Shown piece by piece: positions 16,627 to 23,137 of a DNA stretch of 54,127 bases. Position 1 is the first letter of the stretch; every line of letters starts with the position of its first letter. The position numbers and the translations under genes are program-made. This DNA comes from Alcaligenaceae bacterium. Its GTDB lineage: Bacteria > Pseudomonadota > Gammaproteobacteria > Burkholderiales > Burkholderiaceae_B. A model generated the notes under the pieces. That model was not told where the DNA came from, ran no database searches, and worked only from the letters and a program-made list of their open reading frames with translations. The DNA is taken from NCBI GenBank assembly GCA_013416445.1, contig JACCER010000023.1:1-54127 (forward strand). Direction: 5' to 3'.

Positions 16627-17556
16627 TCAAGTGGCGAGCAAGTGCCCGACCTCGTTGGCAAAGACCATGAGCGCCTTCTGGCCGTCCCACCACAATATGC
16701 GTGCGACTTTGGCGCGGCAGGCGATATCCAGGGCTTGGGCCGGATCGCTCTCAATAAAGTGGGTATGGCATCGGGCAAGTATGGCCTGCGCCTTATGTTC
16801 GGCCGTTTGTGCAGCATTGTGGCGGGCTTCGTTGCGCATGACCAGCGGGCCAAGGAAACCGTGCTGGTTCAGCCAGGCCTGGGTGCGCAGACGGTCTTGC
16901 TCGGGGCGGCCGGTAATAATGGTGACGCCGGTCAAGTCCAGTTGAGGCAAAATCCGATTGGGTGGTAGTTGGTCGCGGCGTGCCAGGGTAGTCTCTAGCG
17001 CCTGCGCATAGTGTGCTTCGGGCAAATCCATCAGCAGTATGCCGTCCAGGTCTATGGCCCAGGACGCATATTCGTATTCGGGGCGATCGGGGTGGTTCAG
17101 GGTGGCGTCGAATGCCGGTGTGATGGATTCCCGTTCCCAAGGAAACCACGCCCTGTAGCCTGTGGGGATTTCCAACCCGTAATCGGGCCTGACGCGCGAC
17201 TGGGCGTCGTGAGCAAGGGTGAATACGCTTAGCTGGTGACCCAGGCTTTGCAGATGGGCCATGCTGTCGGACAAGGTGTAGCCGCGCCCGGCAATGTCTT
17301 CCACCAATAAGATGCGGCTTGCATCGGCTGGCTGGCTGGTTGTATGCCAGGATACCGTTCGGCTGCGGCGAGAGTAGGCCAGGGCATGCAAAGGAACGCT
17401 TAGCGCGGTGGACACCATGGCCCCCGGCACCAAACCGCCCCGCGCAATGGCGACTACTGCATCAAACTTCATGTGCCGCCATTCCGGAATAAAGCCCGCA
17501 ATAACGGTTTCGATACGAGAATAGTCGTAAGAAAAGGCGGCCAAAGGTGGGCTCAT
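16627..17556 (-). CDS. Phosphoribosyltransferase fused to a HAD-like domain
   Basis: A 309-aa two-domain protein. The first ~150 residues are a type I phosphoribosyltransferase fold with VVAIARGGLVPGA and a PRPP-binding loop ILLVEDIAGRGYTL. The second half resembles a HAD-type domain, with DLDGILLMDLPE in place of the DxDGT nucleophile motif and a VTIITGRPEQDRLRTQAWL stretch typical of HAD phosphatase capping regions. The partnership suggests release or recycling of a nucleobase or sugar phosphate, but no substrate can be named. The start is the ATG at 17556, preceded by CAGGAA; the frame extends to 17640. No signal peptide. Its neighbours (lldD, tRNA-Arg) give no functional clue. Confidence 0.75.
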   Translation of the reverse strand: MSPPLAAFSYDYSRIETVIAGFIPEWRHMKFDAVVAIARGGLVPGAMVSTALSVPLHALAYSRRSRTVSWHTTSQPADASRILLVEDIAGRGYTLSDSMAHLQSLGHQLSVFTLAHDAQSRVRPDYGLEIPTGYRAWFPWERESITPAFDATLNHPDRPEYEYASWAIDLDGILLMDLPEAHYAQALETTLARRDQLPPNRILPQLDLTGVTIITGRPEQDRLRTQAWLNQHGFLGPLVMRNEARHNAAQTAEHKAQAILARCHTHFIESDPAQALDIACRAKVARILWWDGQKALMVFANEVGHLLAT

Positions 17557-17708
17557 GCAGTGTTCCTGTGTGTGGCGGCAGCTTGCAGGCAAACTGCGCA
17601 TTTGTATAAGCTCGTTGTAATCATTGGGTAAAGTACCCATTTTACGCAGTGCGGGTGCACTTGCAAGACACTAAAAAAAATCTATGTTATAGTTACGCCT
17701 CTTTCACA

Positions 17709-17785
17709 GCGGCTGTAGCTCAGTTGGATAGAGTACTTGGCTACGAACCAAGGGGTCGTGGGTTCGAATCCTGCCAGCCGCGCCA
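17709..17785 (+). tRNA. tRNA-Arg (anticodon ACG)
   Basis: A complete cloverleaf of 77 bases with encoded CCA. The acceptor stem GCGGCTG pairs with CAGCCGC, the anticodon stem CTTGG/CCAAG encloses loop CTACGAA, anticodon ACG at 17743-17745, and the T-loop is TTCGAAT. The A34 would be converted to inosine to read CGU/CGC/CGA. A strong terminator follows 30 bases later. Confidence 0.97.
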
Positions 17786-17814
17786 AGAACATACCAATGA
17801 AGTCAATTGGTTGA

Positions 17815-17851
17815 AACCGCCTAGAGGCCAACTCTCTAGGCGGTTTTTTTT
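17815..17851 (+). terminator. Rho-independent terminator of tRNA-Arg
   Basis: AACCGCCTAGAG pairs with CTCTAGGCGGTT around a short loop and is followed by an eight-T tract. It ends the tRNA transcript. Beyond it, 17852-18036 holds nothing recognisable. Confidence 0.9.
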
Positions 17852-18036
17852 GTTTGGGGTAAAGATTTCATCTGCGCGCACCGTACGAGCGCCAACAGGT
17901 TCAATGTTTCCCCTTTTTTTTTATCGCCTCAAGGGCGTTATAGGCCTCCTTGGCCTGAGCGATAGCATATCTTTTTTTACGTCCCAACCCCATCGCAGTT
18001 CACAAATAGTGGCGGCAAGGGAATACCTTTTCAAAC

Positions 18037-18705
18037 TTATTGCGCGCCTGCGGCAAGCAGCGACTGTTCGATCTTGTGATATCCGTGAGTGCGTGCATGC
18101 TGCAAAGGGGTGACGCCATCGCGATCCGCCAAGTTGGGGTTTGCGCCTGCCTCAAGCAAAATATTCACGATTTGTTGGTGCGGTTCGCCACCGCGACCTA
18201 GAATGATCGCCTCAAGCAGCGCCGTCCAGCCCAGATTATTGATATGGTCGACGGCGACGCCGGCCTTGATTAGGGCTCGTACTGTCTCGACATGCCCGCG
18301 CTCAGCAGCGGGAATCAAGGCGGTCCCGCCGTATCGGTTCGTGCTTTTCAGATCAGCGCCATGCGCCAGAGTCATTTTTAGGATATCTAGATGGCCTCTG
18401 GCGCCTGAATAGAGGTAGGCGCTATCGTTAATACTGTCCTTTGCGTTCACATCGGCGCCTGCCTCAATAAGCGTCCTGGCAGCGTCTATTGCGTTTGCTC
18501 TGGCGGCTACCAGCAGTGCGGTTGACCCTGACTGGTCTCGCGCCTCAGTATTATTTCCAGTGGAGAGCAACTGCCTTACATCTTTAACACTGTTACGTTG
18601 AGCTGCGTCATGCAGTGTGTCTTGAGCCATGGCGTTTCTTGGAAAAGTAGCAGAAGATATAAGTATCAGAAATACACTCATAGCCGTGGCTAATAATTTA
18701 ATCAT
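18037..18705 (-). CDS. Exported ankyrin-repeat protein
   Basis: A 222-aa protein with an N-terminal signal peptide (MIKLLATAMSVFLILISS, cleavage near AMAQDT) and about five ankyrin repeats from residue 30 to the end, for example GSTALLVAARANAIDAARTL, then IEAGADVNAKDSINDSA, and GGTALIPAAERGHVETVRAL. Ankyrin repeats mediate protein-protein contacts; periplasmic examples in Gram-negatives are often immunity or stress partners (AnkB-like, paired with catalase) or have no known partner. No cognate gene lies beside it. The repeat assignment is firm, the role unknown. Confidence 0.88.
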   Translation of the reverse strand: MIKLLATAMSVFLILISSATFPRNAMAQDTLHDAAQRNSVKDVRQLLSTGNNTEARDQSGSTALLVAARANAIDAARTLIEAGADVNAKDSINDSAYLYSGARGHLDILKMTLAHGADLKSTNRYGGTALIPAAERGHVETVRALIKAGVAVDHINNLGWTALLEAIILGRGGEPHQQIVNILLEAGANPNLADRDGVTPLQHARTHGYHKIEQSLLAAGAQ

Positions 18706-18758
18706 ACCGACTCCGGCTTGTCCTAATCTCTCATTATGCCGTGTGGCCGCAGACGCAA

Positions 18759-18827
18759 CTATTCCTCATCAGTACCTGGATCGGGCGCAGGCATATTCGG
18801 CTCAGGTAGTGTGGTGTAGCTTGGCAT
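18759..18827 (-). CDS. Possible 22-aa acidic proline-rich peptide
   Basis: A minus-strand frame from ATG at 18827 encodes MPSYTTLPEPNMPAPDPGTD followed by EE and a stop. AAAAGAAGC precedes the ATG as a weak ribosome-binding site, and the frame stays open upstream. Composition resembles the 44-aa proline-rich protein at 19197-19331. It is too short to assert as a gene. Confidence 0.25.
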   Translation of the reverse strand: MPSYTTLPEPNMPAPDPGTDEE

Positions 18828-18944
18828 GCTTCTTTTAGTGGCATGCTCAGTATTGAGGCAAACGATGGGCCCGAGGCCGGGCACAAAAAAAGCTCCGCCA
18901 AAGAGGCTGTCCTACTACGATTAAACAATCACCAGGAGACGGCA

Positions 18945-19172
18945 ATGCCCGACAGACACCCGATAATCGCGCTATTTGAAAGCCGCGCACAGGCGCACGA
19001 TGCGGCAGGGTCGAAAGTCACGCTGGATGACGCGATGGTAATGCTGGCGCGATGGATGGAGCTAGCTCAGGGCCGGCTATCAGAAGACGATGTAGTCGTG
19101 CTCTTGGAAGTTGGCGCGATCATGTTCAGGAATGGACTGACTAGGCGGGCGGACATGAAGAAGCCCCATTAA
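18945..19172 (+). CDS. Small conserved-looking hypothetical protein (75 aa)
   Basis: Not recognised. The ATG at 18945 follows a good ribosome-binding site (CAGGAG, spacing about 8), which is why the upstream in-frame extension to 18843 is not used. The product is soluble, with amphipathic helices (LDDAMVMLARWMELAQG, then EDDVVVLLEVGAIMFRNG), a charged C-terminus and no signal peptide. It could be a small helical regulatory or adaptor protein. Its neighbours are equally small, and a short proline-rich gene faces it 24 bases downstream. Confidence 0.6.
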   Translation: MPDRHPIIALFESRAQAHDAAGSKVTLDDAMVMLARWMELAQGRLSEDDVVVLLEVGAIMFRNGLTRRADMKKPH

Positions 19173-19196
19173 GAGGCTTATCTGAGCGCGCAAAGG

Positions 19197-19331
19197 CTAT
19201 GTCCAGAATCCAGGGCGCCTGCTGGCCTTCAAAGATGATGGCGTTTCTCTTGGCGGTAGCCTCACCTCGTCCCGATCTGGTTGTGGTCCAGGCGTAACGG
19301 GCTCTGGCGGTTCGTTGGTGTGAGCGATCAT
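19197..19331 (-). CDS. 44-aa proline-rich small protein
   Basis: The minus-strand frame begins at ATG 19331, preceded at five bases by a very strong ribosome-binding site (AAAGGAG, 19337-19343). The product starts MIAHTNEPPEPVTPGPQPDR and ends RRPGFWT, with about one residue in five a proline. No membrane segment or cysteine. Similar short Pro-rich proteins are common but uncharacterised in proteobacteria. The strong start signal is the main reason to call it; no function can be proposed. Confidence 0.55.
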   Translation of the reverse strand: MIAHTNEPPEPVTPGPQPDRDEVRLPPRETPSSLKASRRPGFWT

Positions 19332-19474
19332 AAAAGCTCCTTTCAGTCATAGAATGATGGCTCAAGGCAATTACTGTTCCCGAGCCCAGTCTAGGGAGTG
19401 AAGGAAAAACACTTAGCGAAGAAAAGGGCAGTGATGCCTGCTATAAATAAGCCTTGTTCTTTAAAGGAATCATA

Positions 19475-19951
19475 ATGCGTTTATCTGTGCTGTTGCCACT
19501 TATCTTATTGGCTGCTTGCCAAAGCACTGCCCCTGTCGGCGTGGGTAGTGCTGCCTGGCTGGGCAAGGTTGATAGTCAGCTATCTATCTCAGACGGCCAG
19601 GGTCACGGCCCTGATCACGGGTCGCAAGAGTGGTGCAACGCCGTGCATTTCAAGCTGTACGGGCAGCACGCCGCCGGGCCAGTACCGTGTGATCAGGCCT
19701 GGATGGAAGAAACTGATAGGGCGCTGCGCCAAGGTCCCGCCGCCACCCCGGCGCCAACCGCTTCCAGTTGTGGCATTTCCTTTTATAAGCGCCTGATCGG
19801 CACCTCAGCGCGTGACATTGACTTGGCGGTTATGCCGCCGCGCACGCGGATCATCCGCCCTGGCGCCCTCGTGACACAGGACTATTGGCTGGATAGGCTA
19901 AACGTGCACGTTGACCGGAAAGGCCTGATCACGGAACTGAGGTGTGGATAG
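19475..19951 (+). CDS. Lipoprotein with C-terminal I78-type peptidase-inhibitor-like domain
   Basis: A 158-aa lipoprotein. The signal ends in a lipobox LILLAAC, so it would be lipidated and sorted to a membrane. The final ~60 residues match the I78 inhibitor family pattern: an initial cysteine (SSCGISFYKRLIG), then RIIRPGALVTQDYWLDRLNV, HVDRKGLITELRCG with a closing cysteine. The middle (WCNAVHFKLYGQHAAGPVPC) carries two further cysteines and is not part of I78. The ATG at 19475 is preceded by AAAGGAA. I78 members inhibit serine peptidases, so a role in blocking proteases in the periplasm or at the surface is a reasonable guess. The family call was made by recall of the motif. Confidence 0.7.
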   Translation: MRLSVLLPLILLAACQSTAPVGVGSAAWLGKVDSQLSISDGQGHGPDHGSQEWCNAVHFKLYGQHAAGPVPCDQAWMEETDRALRQGPAATPAPTASSCGISFYKRLIGTSARDIDLAVMPPRTRIIRPGALVTQDYWLDRLNVHVDRKGLITELRCG

Positions 19952-19956
19952 GGCGT

Positions 19957-19978
19957 AAAAAAGCCTCCGGGGGAGGGC
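19957..19978 (-). terminator. Terminator on the minus strand
   Basis: Read on the minus strand, CCTCC-CCC-GGAGG-CTTTTTT is a short GC-rich stem followed by a T-tract. It would end transcription coming from the membrane-protein gene and the zinc-ribbon relic at 20161. Confidence 0.55.
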
Positions 19979-20009
19979 GGCGTAGCGTGTATTAGATGAA
20001 ACTATGCCG

Positions 20010-20161
20010 CGCGCCTCAGCGCTCAAGGCGGTATTGAGCTTGTTGCCACCCACGATTGGCCTTTGACTATTTCGTTTGCTGTCGCCAATGATCTGGTTTC
20101 CGCACGCGCTGCAGGACTGCGCGCTCTAGTCGTGTTTGTTCCTGCAAGTTTCACAGAACAT
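20010..20161 (-). pseudogene. Zinc-ribbon protein relic interrupted by an amber codon
   Basis: From ATG 20161 the minus strand reads MFCETCRNKHD, then a TAG, then in the same frame SAQSCSACGNQIIGDSKR and on towards the terminator at 19978. The two CxxC knuckles (CETC, CSAC) with 'MFC..C' and 'CGNQ' are the signature of small zinc-ribbon proteins ('MFCxxCG...CxxCG'). A single stop between the knuckles breaks it. It lies 40 bases downstream of the membrane-protein gene on the same strand, so the two were probably one operon. Zinc-ribbon and small membrane protein pairs are common but of unknown role. Confidence 0.5.
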
Positions 20162-20200
20162 ATCTGAGCTCTCTGGTCGAATAAGTGCTTTTTGATGCGG

Positions 20201-20521
20201 CTACCGGAACGCTAAATTCACGAACGCAATAAGTGCCGTGAAAACTAAAATTACACCCGCCACTTTCAATAAAACGCCAAACCAGTGTTCAAGCCACGTC
20301 TTGGCAGTTCCTGTAATGGATTCGTGTTTTTGGAGATTGACTCCGCCATTGGAGGAAATAGTGCCGCTGTAACTTTCCGGCTGCCCTGTGATTCTGGTGC
20401 CTTTCTTGGCCAGGTAGGTTCCAAGGGCAATTGCGATGAGGCTGCCGAGATATCCTGATTGATATATTGTGGCGTATATCTGGGTCAAAATTCCCCAGCC
20501 AGTGGTAAGGAACTCTTCCAT
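20201..20521 (-). CDS. Small inner-membrane protein (106 aa)
   Basis: Not recognised. Two hydrophobic segments are visible, around residues 20-38 (GYLGSLIAIALGTYLA) and at the C-terminus (VLLKVAGVILVFTALIAFVN). A polar loop in between contains SYSGTISSNGGVNLQKH. The ATG at 20521 has AAGGG upstream at good spacing; the frame extends further but without a start signal. The zinc-ribbon relic follows at 40 bases. Probably an inner-membrane protein with its loop in the cytoplasm or periplasm; function unknown. Confidence 0.6.
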   Translation of the reverse strand: MEEFLTTGWGILTQIYATIYQSGYLGSLIAIALGTYLAKKGTRITGQPESYSGTISSNGGVNLQKHESITGTAKTWLEHWFGVLLKVAGVILVFTALIAFVNLAFR

Positions 20522-20787
20522 GTTGATACCCTTACACGAGTTGCAGGATGGCTTGATTTGGTCGGCAAGACGGGCCAGCAAAGTTTGGGGCTGCCAAGCG
20601 TGCGCTATGGGCGCGCAGCGTGTTTCATAAAAGAGCTGCTTCTTGGATTTTAGTCAGCGTTCCTTGCAAAAGCAACGCTTCGAGCGAGGAGTAAGCTAAA
20701 GGGATGTGTCGTGTTTGCATTTCTACATATTCAGTCGCACGTGCAGCTTACGTATTAAACGTCGTAAAGCTCACCCAATAAGCGGAC

Positions 20788-21342
20788 CTATTTTTTCGAT
20801 ACGTAGCGATTGCCTTCTATATAGAAGCGCAATGGCTGGCTGGCCCAGTCGCTGCCGGCGTAATCTACGCCTACACGCGGGCGCGCCACGATATTGAAGT
20901 TTTCTGGCGTCTGAGGGTGGGCAATATAGAAGTTGTCGCTGCAGATATCGTGGCCATAATGGCTAAGGTTGACGCCCATCGCTTTGCACAGCCGGCCCGG
21001 GCCCTTGGTGTTGTTCGACAGGTTGGATACGGGTTCCAGGGCGCGTAGCAATACGGCAGTGCCTGTGCCGTCGGGTTCAGTTACCACATTCATGCAGTGG
21101 TGCATGCCGTAGACCAGGTAGACATAAACGTAACCTGGCGGCCCAAACATGATTTTTGTGCGGGGCGTAATGCCTTTTGAGGTATGGGCCGCCAAATCCA
21201 GTGGCCCCAGATACGCCTCTACCTCGACGATTTTGCCAATGCGCTCGATGTTATCGACCCTGTGCACCAGCAGCTTGCCCAGCAGGTCTTGAGCGACGAT
21301 TGTGGTTTTTCTGTTATAGAATTCTCGCGGTAATTTTTTCAT
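20788..21342 (-). CDS. DNA-3-methyladenine glycosylase (AAG/MPG family)
   Basis: A 184-aa base-excision repair enzyme that removes alkylated purines. It shows the family landmarks LPREFYNRKTTIVAQDLLGK, the catalytic-site segment IVEVEAYLGPLDLAAHTSKG, then RTKIMFGPPGYVYVYLVYG and KGPGRLCKAMGV. The length fits bacterial members. It is divergent from the cold-shock gene and monocistronic. The window also holds an AidB-like gene far away at 45.0 kb, another alkylation-associated family, but nothing links the two here. The ATG at 21342 is the natural start of the conserved region. Confidence 0.92.
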   Translation of the reverse strand: MKKLPREFYNRKTTIVAQDLLGKLLVHRVDNIERIGKIVEVEAYLGPLDLAAHTSKGITPRTKIMFGPPGYVYVYLVYGMHHCMNVVTEPDGTGTAVLLRALEPVSNLSNNTKGPGRLCKAMGVNLSHYGHDICSDNFYIAHPQTPENFNIVARPRVGVDYAGSDWASQPLRFYIEGNRYVSKK

Positions 21343-21355
21343 ACAAAATAATTTA

Positions 21356-21385
21356 TTGACTATTGCTTAAATGACGGTTTACTAT
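21356..21385 (+). promoter_or_regulatory. Promoter of the cold-shock gene with long leader
   Basis: TTGACT (21356-21361) and TACTAT (21380-21385) are spaced by 18 bases, a good sigma-70 promoter. Transcription would begin near 21392, leaving an untranslated leader of about 130 bases before the cold-shock gene, as is usual for cspA-type genes whose leader folds in a temperature-dependent way. Confidence 0.6.
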
Positions 21386-21520
21386 TAGCGCCTAGATTTT
21401 CAAGTTCGTTGAAGTTAGATACAACTGAAGTACCAGGAATTAGTACTTTTTTGCTCAAATCTCTACACCTTGACAGTCTTCTATAGAGCATGTCGCTCGT
21501 CTTTTTAGGGATTGCAAAAA

Positions 21521-21730
21521 ATGCAAACAGAAACTGGTATTGTAAAATGGTTCAACAACGAAAAGGGCTTTGGTTTTATCAAGCCTGAATCGGGTGGCAA
21601 GGACTTGTTCGTTCACCACACCGACATCGTCGGCTCCGGCTTCAAATCGCTCGAAGAAAACCAACGTGTTTCTTTCGTAGCCGCTGAAGGCCAAAAGGGC
21701 CCACAAGCCAAAAGCGTAGAAGCTATCTAA
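21521..21730 (+). CDS. cspA: Cold-shock protein (CspA family)
   Basis: A 69-aa single cold-shock domain. RNP1 (KGFGFI) and RNP2 (LFVHH) are intact, and the length is typical. It binds single-stranded RNA and DNA and melts RNA structure. The ATG at 21521 is chosen over an in-frame upstream codon because [12 protein letters not shown] is the conserved beginning. It has its own promoter with a long leader and its own terminator. A cold-inducible or constitutive role cannot be decided from the coding sequence. Confidence 0.95.
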   Translation: MQTETGIVKWFNNEKGFGFIKPESGGKDLFVHHTDIVGSGFKSLEENQRVSFVAAEGQKGPQAKSVEAI

Positions 21731-21747
21731 ATAGCTTTGCAAATTTT

Positions 21748-21772
21748 AAAACCCGCCCTAAGGCGGGTTTTT
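21748..21772 (+). terminator. Rho-independent terminator of the cold-shock gene
   Basis: AAAACCCGCC-CTAA-GGCGGGTTTTTT is a perfect hairpin with a T-tract, starting 17 bases after the stop codon. Confidence 0.93.
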
Positions 21773-21818
21773 TGTGTTGTGCGCTCAGCAACAAATCCCC
21801 AAGCCGACGCATGCCTCT

Positions 21819-22383
21819 TCAGATCACCACGTTGCCCGGCGGTGGATCATGGTCTCGCGCCAGATAGCCGCCAAGTCGAGCTAGGCCAATTAAGTAGTCT
21901 GCAAGACAAGACTGATGTGTTAGCGGCGTGCGCCACTGCTGGGATAGCTGGCGCAAGATAAGCCTTTCGTCTGGGCTGAACGCCACATCCGGTGGCGCCC
22001 TGAAGGCTGAGCGATGAATCATAGTGAGCCAGAAGATAGGCCAGTTCCCAACGTAGCACAGGGCGATCAAGTTAACGCGTCGTTGCGCCGTGCGAAGCTT
22101 GGACCGCTCTATTTTTCAGCCTGATTTCGGGATGTAATGGAACGCCTCGATTTTCCAGCGCAGCGCATACCAATGCGGTTTTTCAATGGCCTCAGTCGGA
22201 GCGTACCGGCATATCTGTCACCAGCTTCCAGTCTATGAGATCTCGCCCTTTAGGCTTGTCCTTTTCACGAGCATGAATGACCGTGATGGTCAGTTCCGGA
22301 TAGTGGATACGTTTGGCGCGCACCAGCGCCATTTGGATTGTCTCCAAGACCCTCTCAATGTTAGTGTTTTGTTTTAAGTTCAA
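21819..22383 (-). pseudogene. IS4/Tn5-type transposase, C-terminal relic
   Basis: The minus strand carries the C-terminal third of an IS4-family transposase in two or more frames. Reading down from 22383: ALVRAKRIHYPELTITVIHA, DWKLVTDMPV, then after a break HWYALRWKIEAFHYIPKSG, then SKLRTAQRRVNLIALCYVG, NWPIFWLTMIHRSAF and finally LARLGGYLARDHDPPPGN. The WK(I/L)E..H..LKSGC and SKLRTAQRLVNLIA blocks are characteristic of this family (the YREK-type active-site region). A stop after KSG and a frame change mean it is dead. No terminal inverted repeats could be recognised. It borders the AT-rich TRAP region. Confidence 0.8.
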
Positions 22384-22408
22384 AGTGGTTTGTTACTTAA
22401 TATTTATC

Positions 22409-22420
22409 ATACTTAAGTAT
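22409..22420. promoter_or_regulatory. Perfect 12-bp palindrome upstream of the TRAP operon
   Basis: ATACTTAAGTAT is self-complementary and lies about 155 bases before the first TRAP gene, in an AT-rich leader (22384-22576) that otherwise holds no gene. It could be an operator for the missing regulator of this operon, but short AT palindromes also arise by chance. Confidence 0.35.
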
Positions 22421-22576
22421 CGTTATCAATAGGTAGATTCTACGACCTGTTGAATTGAGCTTTTATGGTAATCTTTTTCGATTAAAAAATAAAATTCTTT
22501 TCGACATACTGAAATGTTCGATTTTTATTTTACGTTCAAACTAAAATCATAAAGCCGCTCATCCAAAGGAGCAAAA

Positions 22577-23137
22577 ATGGAGTCAGAGACAAAACACGAT
22601 AGGTTTGCCATAACGCATAAATCTCAAACAGCTAAAAATGTTCAAAAAATCGAGTTTTTTGTTAGTGGTGTATTGAGTGCAATAGCCGTAACTCTTATAT
22701 GCATTAGCTCATTTCTTGCATGCTTATCAGTTCTCTTGCGTTACGGATTTTCTATTTCATATTCTGTCATAGAGGAAATTTGTAGATACGCTATTGTTTA
22801 TGCTGTTATGTTGTATTTTGGTCCATTAATAACTAGAAACGCCCATCTGACTATGAGCTTGTTAACGGATCTTATCAAGCCAAAGGCATTACGGTATTTT
22901 GATCTGATCCTTTATATAGTGTTGACCATTGTATTGTTTGTGGCTTTCATTGGCGCTTTTCAGTGGGAAAGTAATTTGTACTCCATGGGCCTACAAACAA
23001 TGTCGGGGTTCATGAAGGCCTGGCTGCCATCTGCTGCACTACCGATAGGTTTATTTATAGCTACTTGCTATTCGGCAGTACGTGTGTACTATCGTTATGT
23101 CGATCTCCCATTAATCAACTTGGGGGTCAGTGAATGA
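22577..23137 (+). CDS. TRAP transporter small permease (DctQ type)
   Basis: A 186-aa inner-membrane protein with four predicted helices, for example VLSAIAVTLICISSFLACLS and LYIVLTIVLFVAFIGAF, and the family motif RYGFSISYSVIEEICRYAIV. It is the small subunit of a tripartite ATP-independent periplasmic transporter, forming a complex with the DctM protein. AAAGGAG precedes the ATG by six bases. Its stop overlaps the start of the next gene by four bases (ATGA), so translation is coupled. Strongly AT-rich codon use compared with flanking regions suggests acquisition by transfer. Confidence 0.9.
   Translation: MESETKHDRFAITHKSQTAKNVQKIEFFVSGVLSAIAVTLICISSFLACLSVLLRYGFSISYSVIEEICRYAIVYAVMLYFGPLITRNAHLTMSLLTDLIKPKALRYFDLILYIVLTIVLFVAFIGAFQWESNLYSMGLQTMSGFMKAWLPSAALPIGLFIATCYSAVRVYYRYVDLPLINLGVSE

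Noticed and set aside
16509-16853. N-terminal extension of LldD
   Set aside because: The 115-codon upstream extension overlaps the phosphoribosyltransferase gene and is not family-like; a TTG with a good AGGAG site marks the real start.
17649-18113. 154-codon plus-strand frame running through tRNA-Arg
   Set aside because: It reads through the tRNA and its terminator and overlaps the ankyrin gene; no family resemblance.
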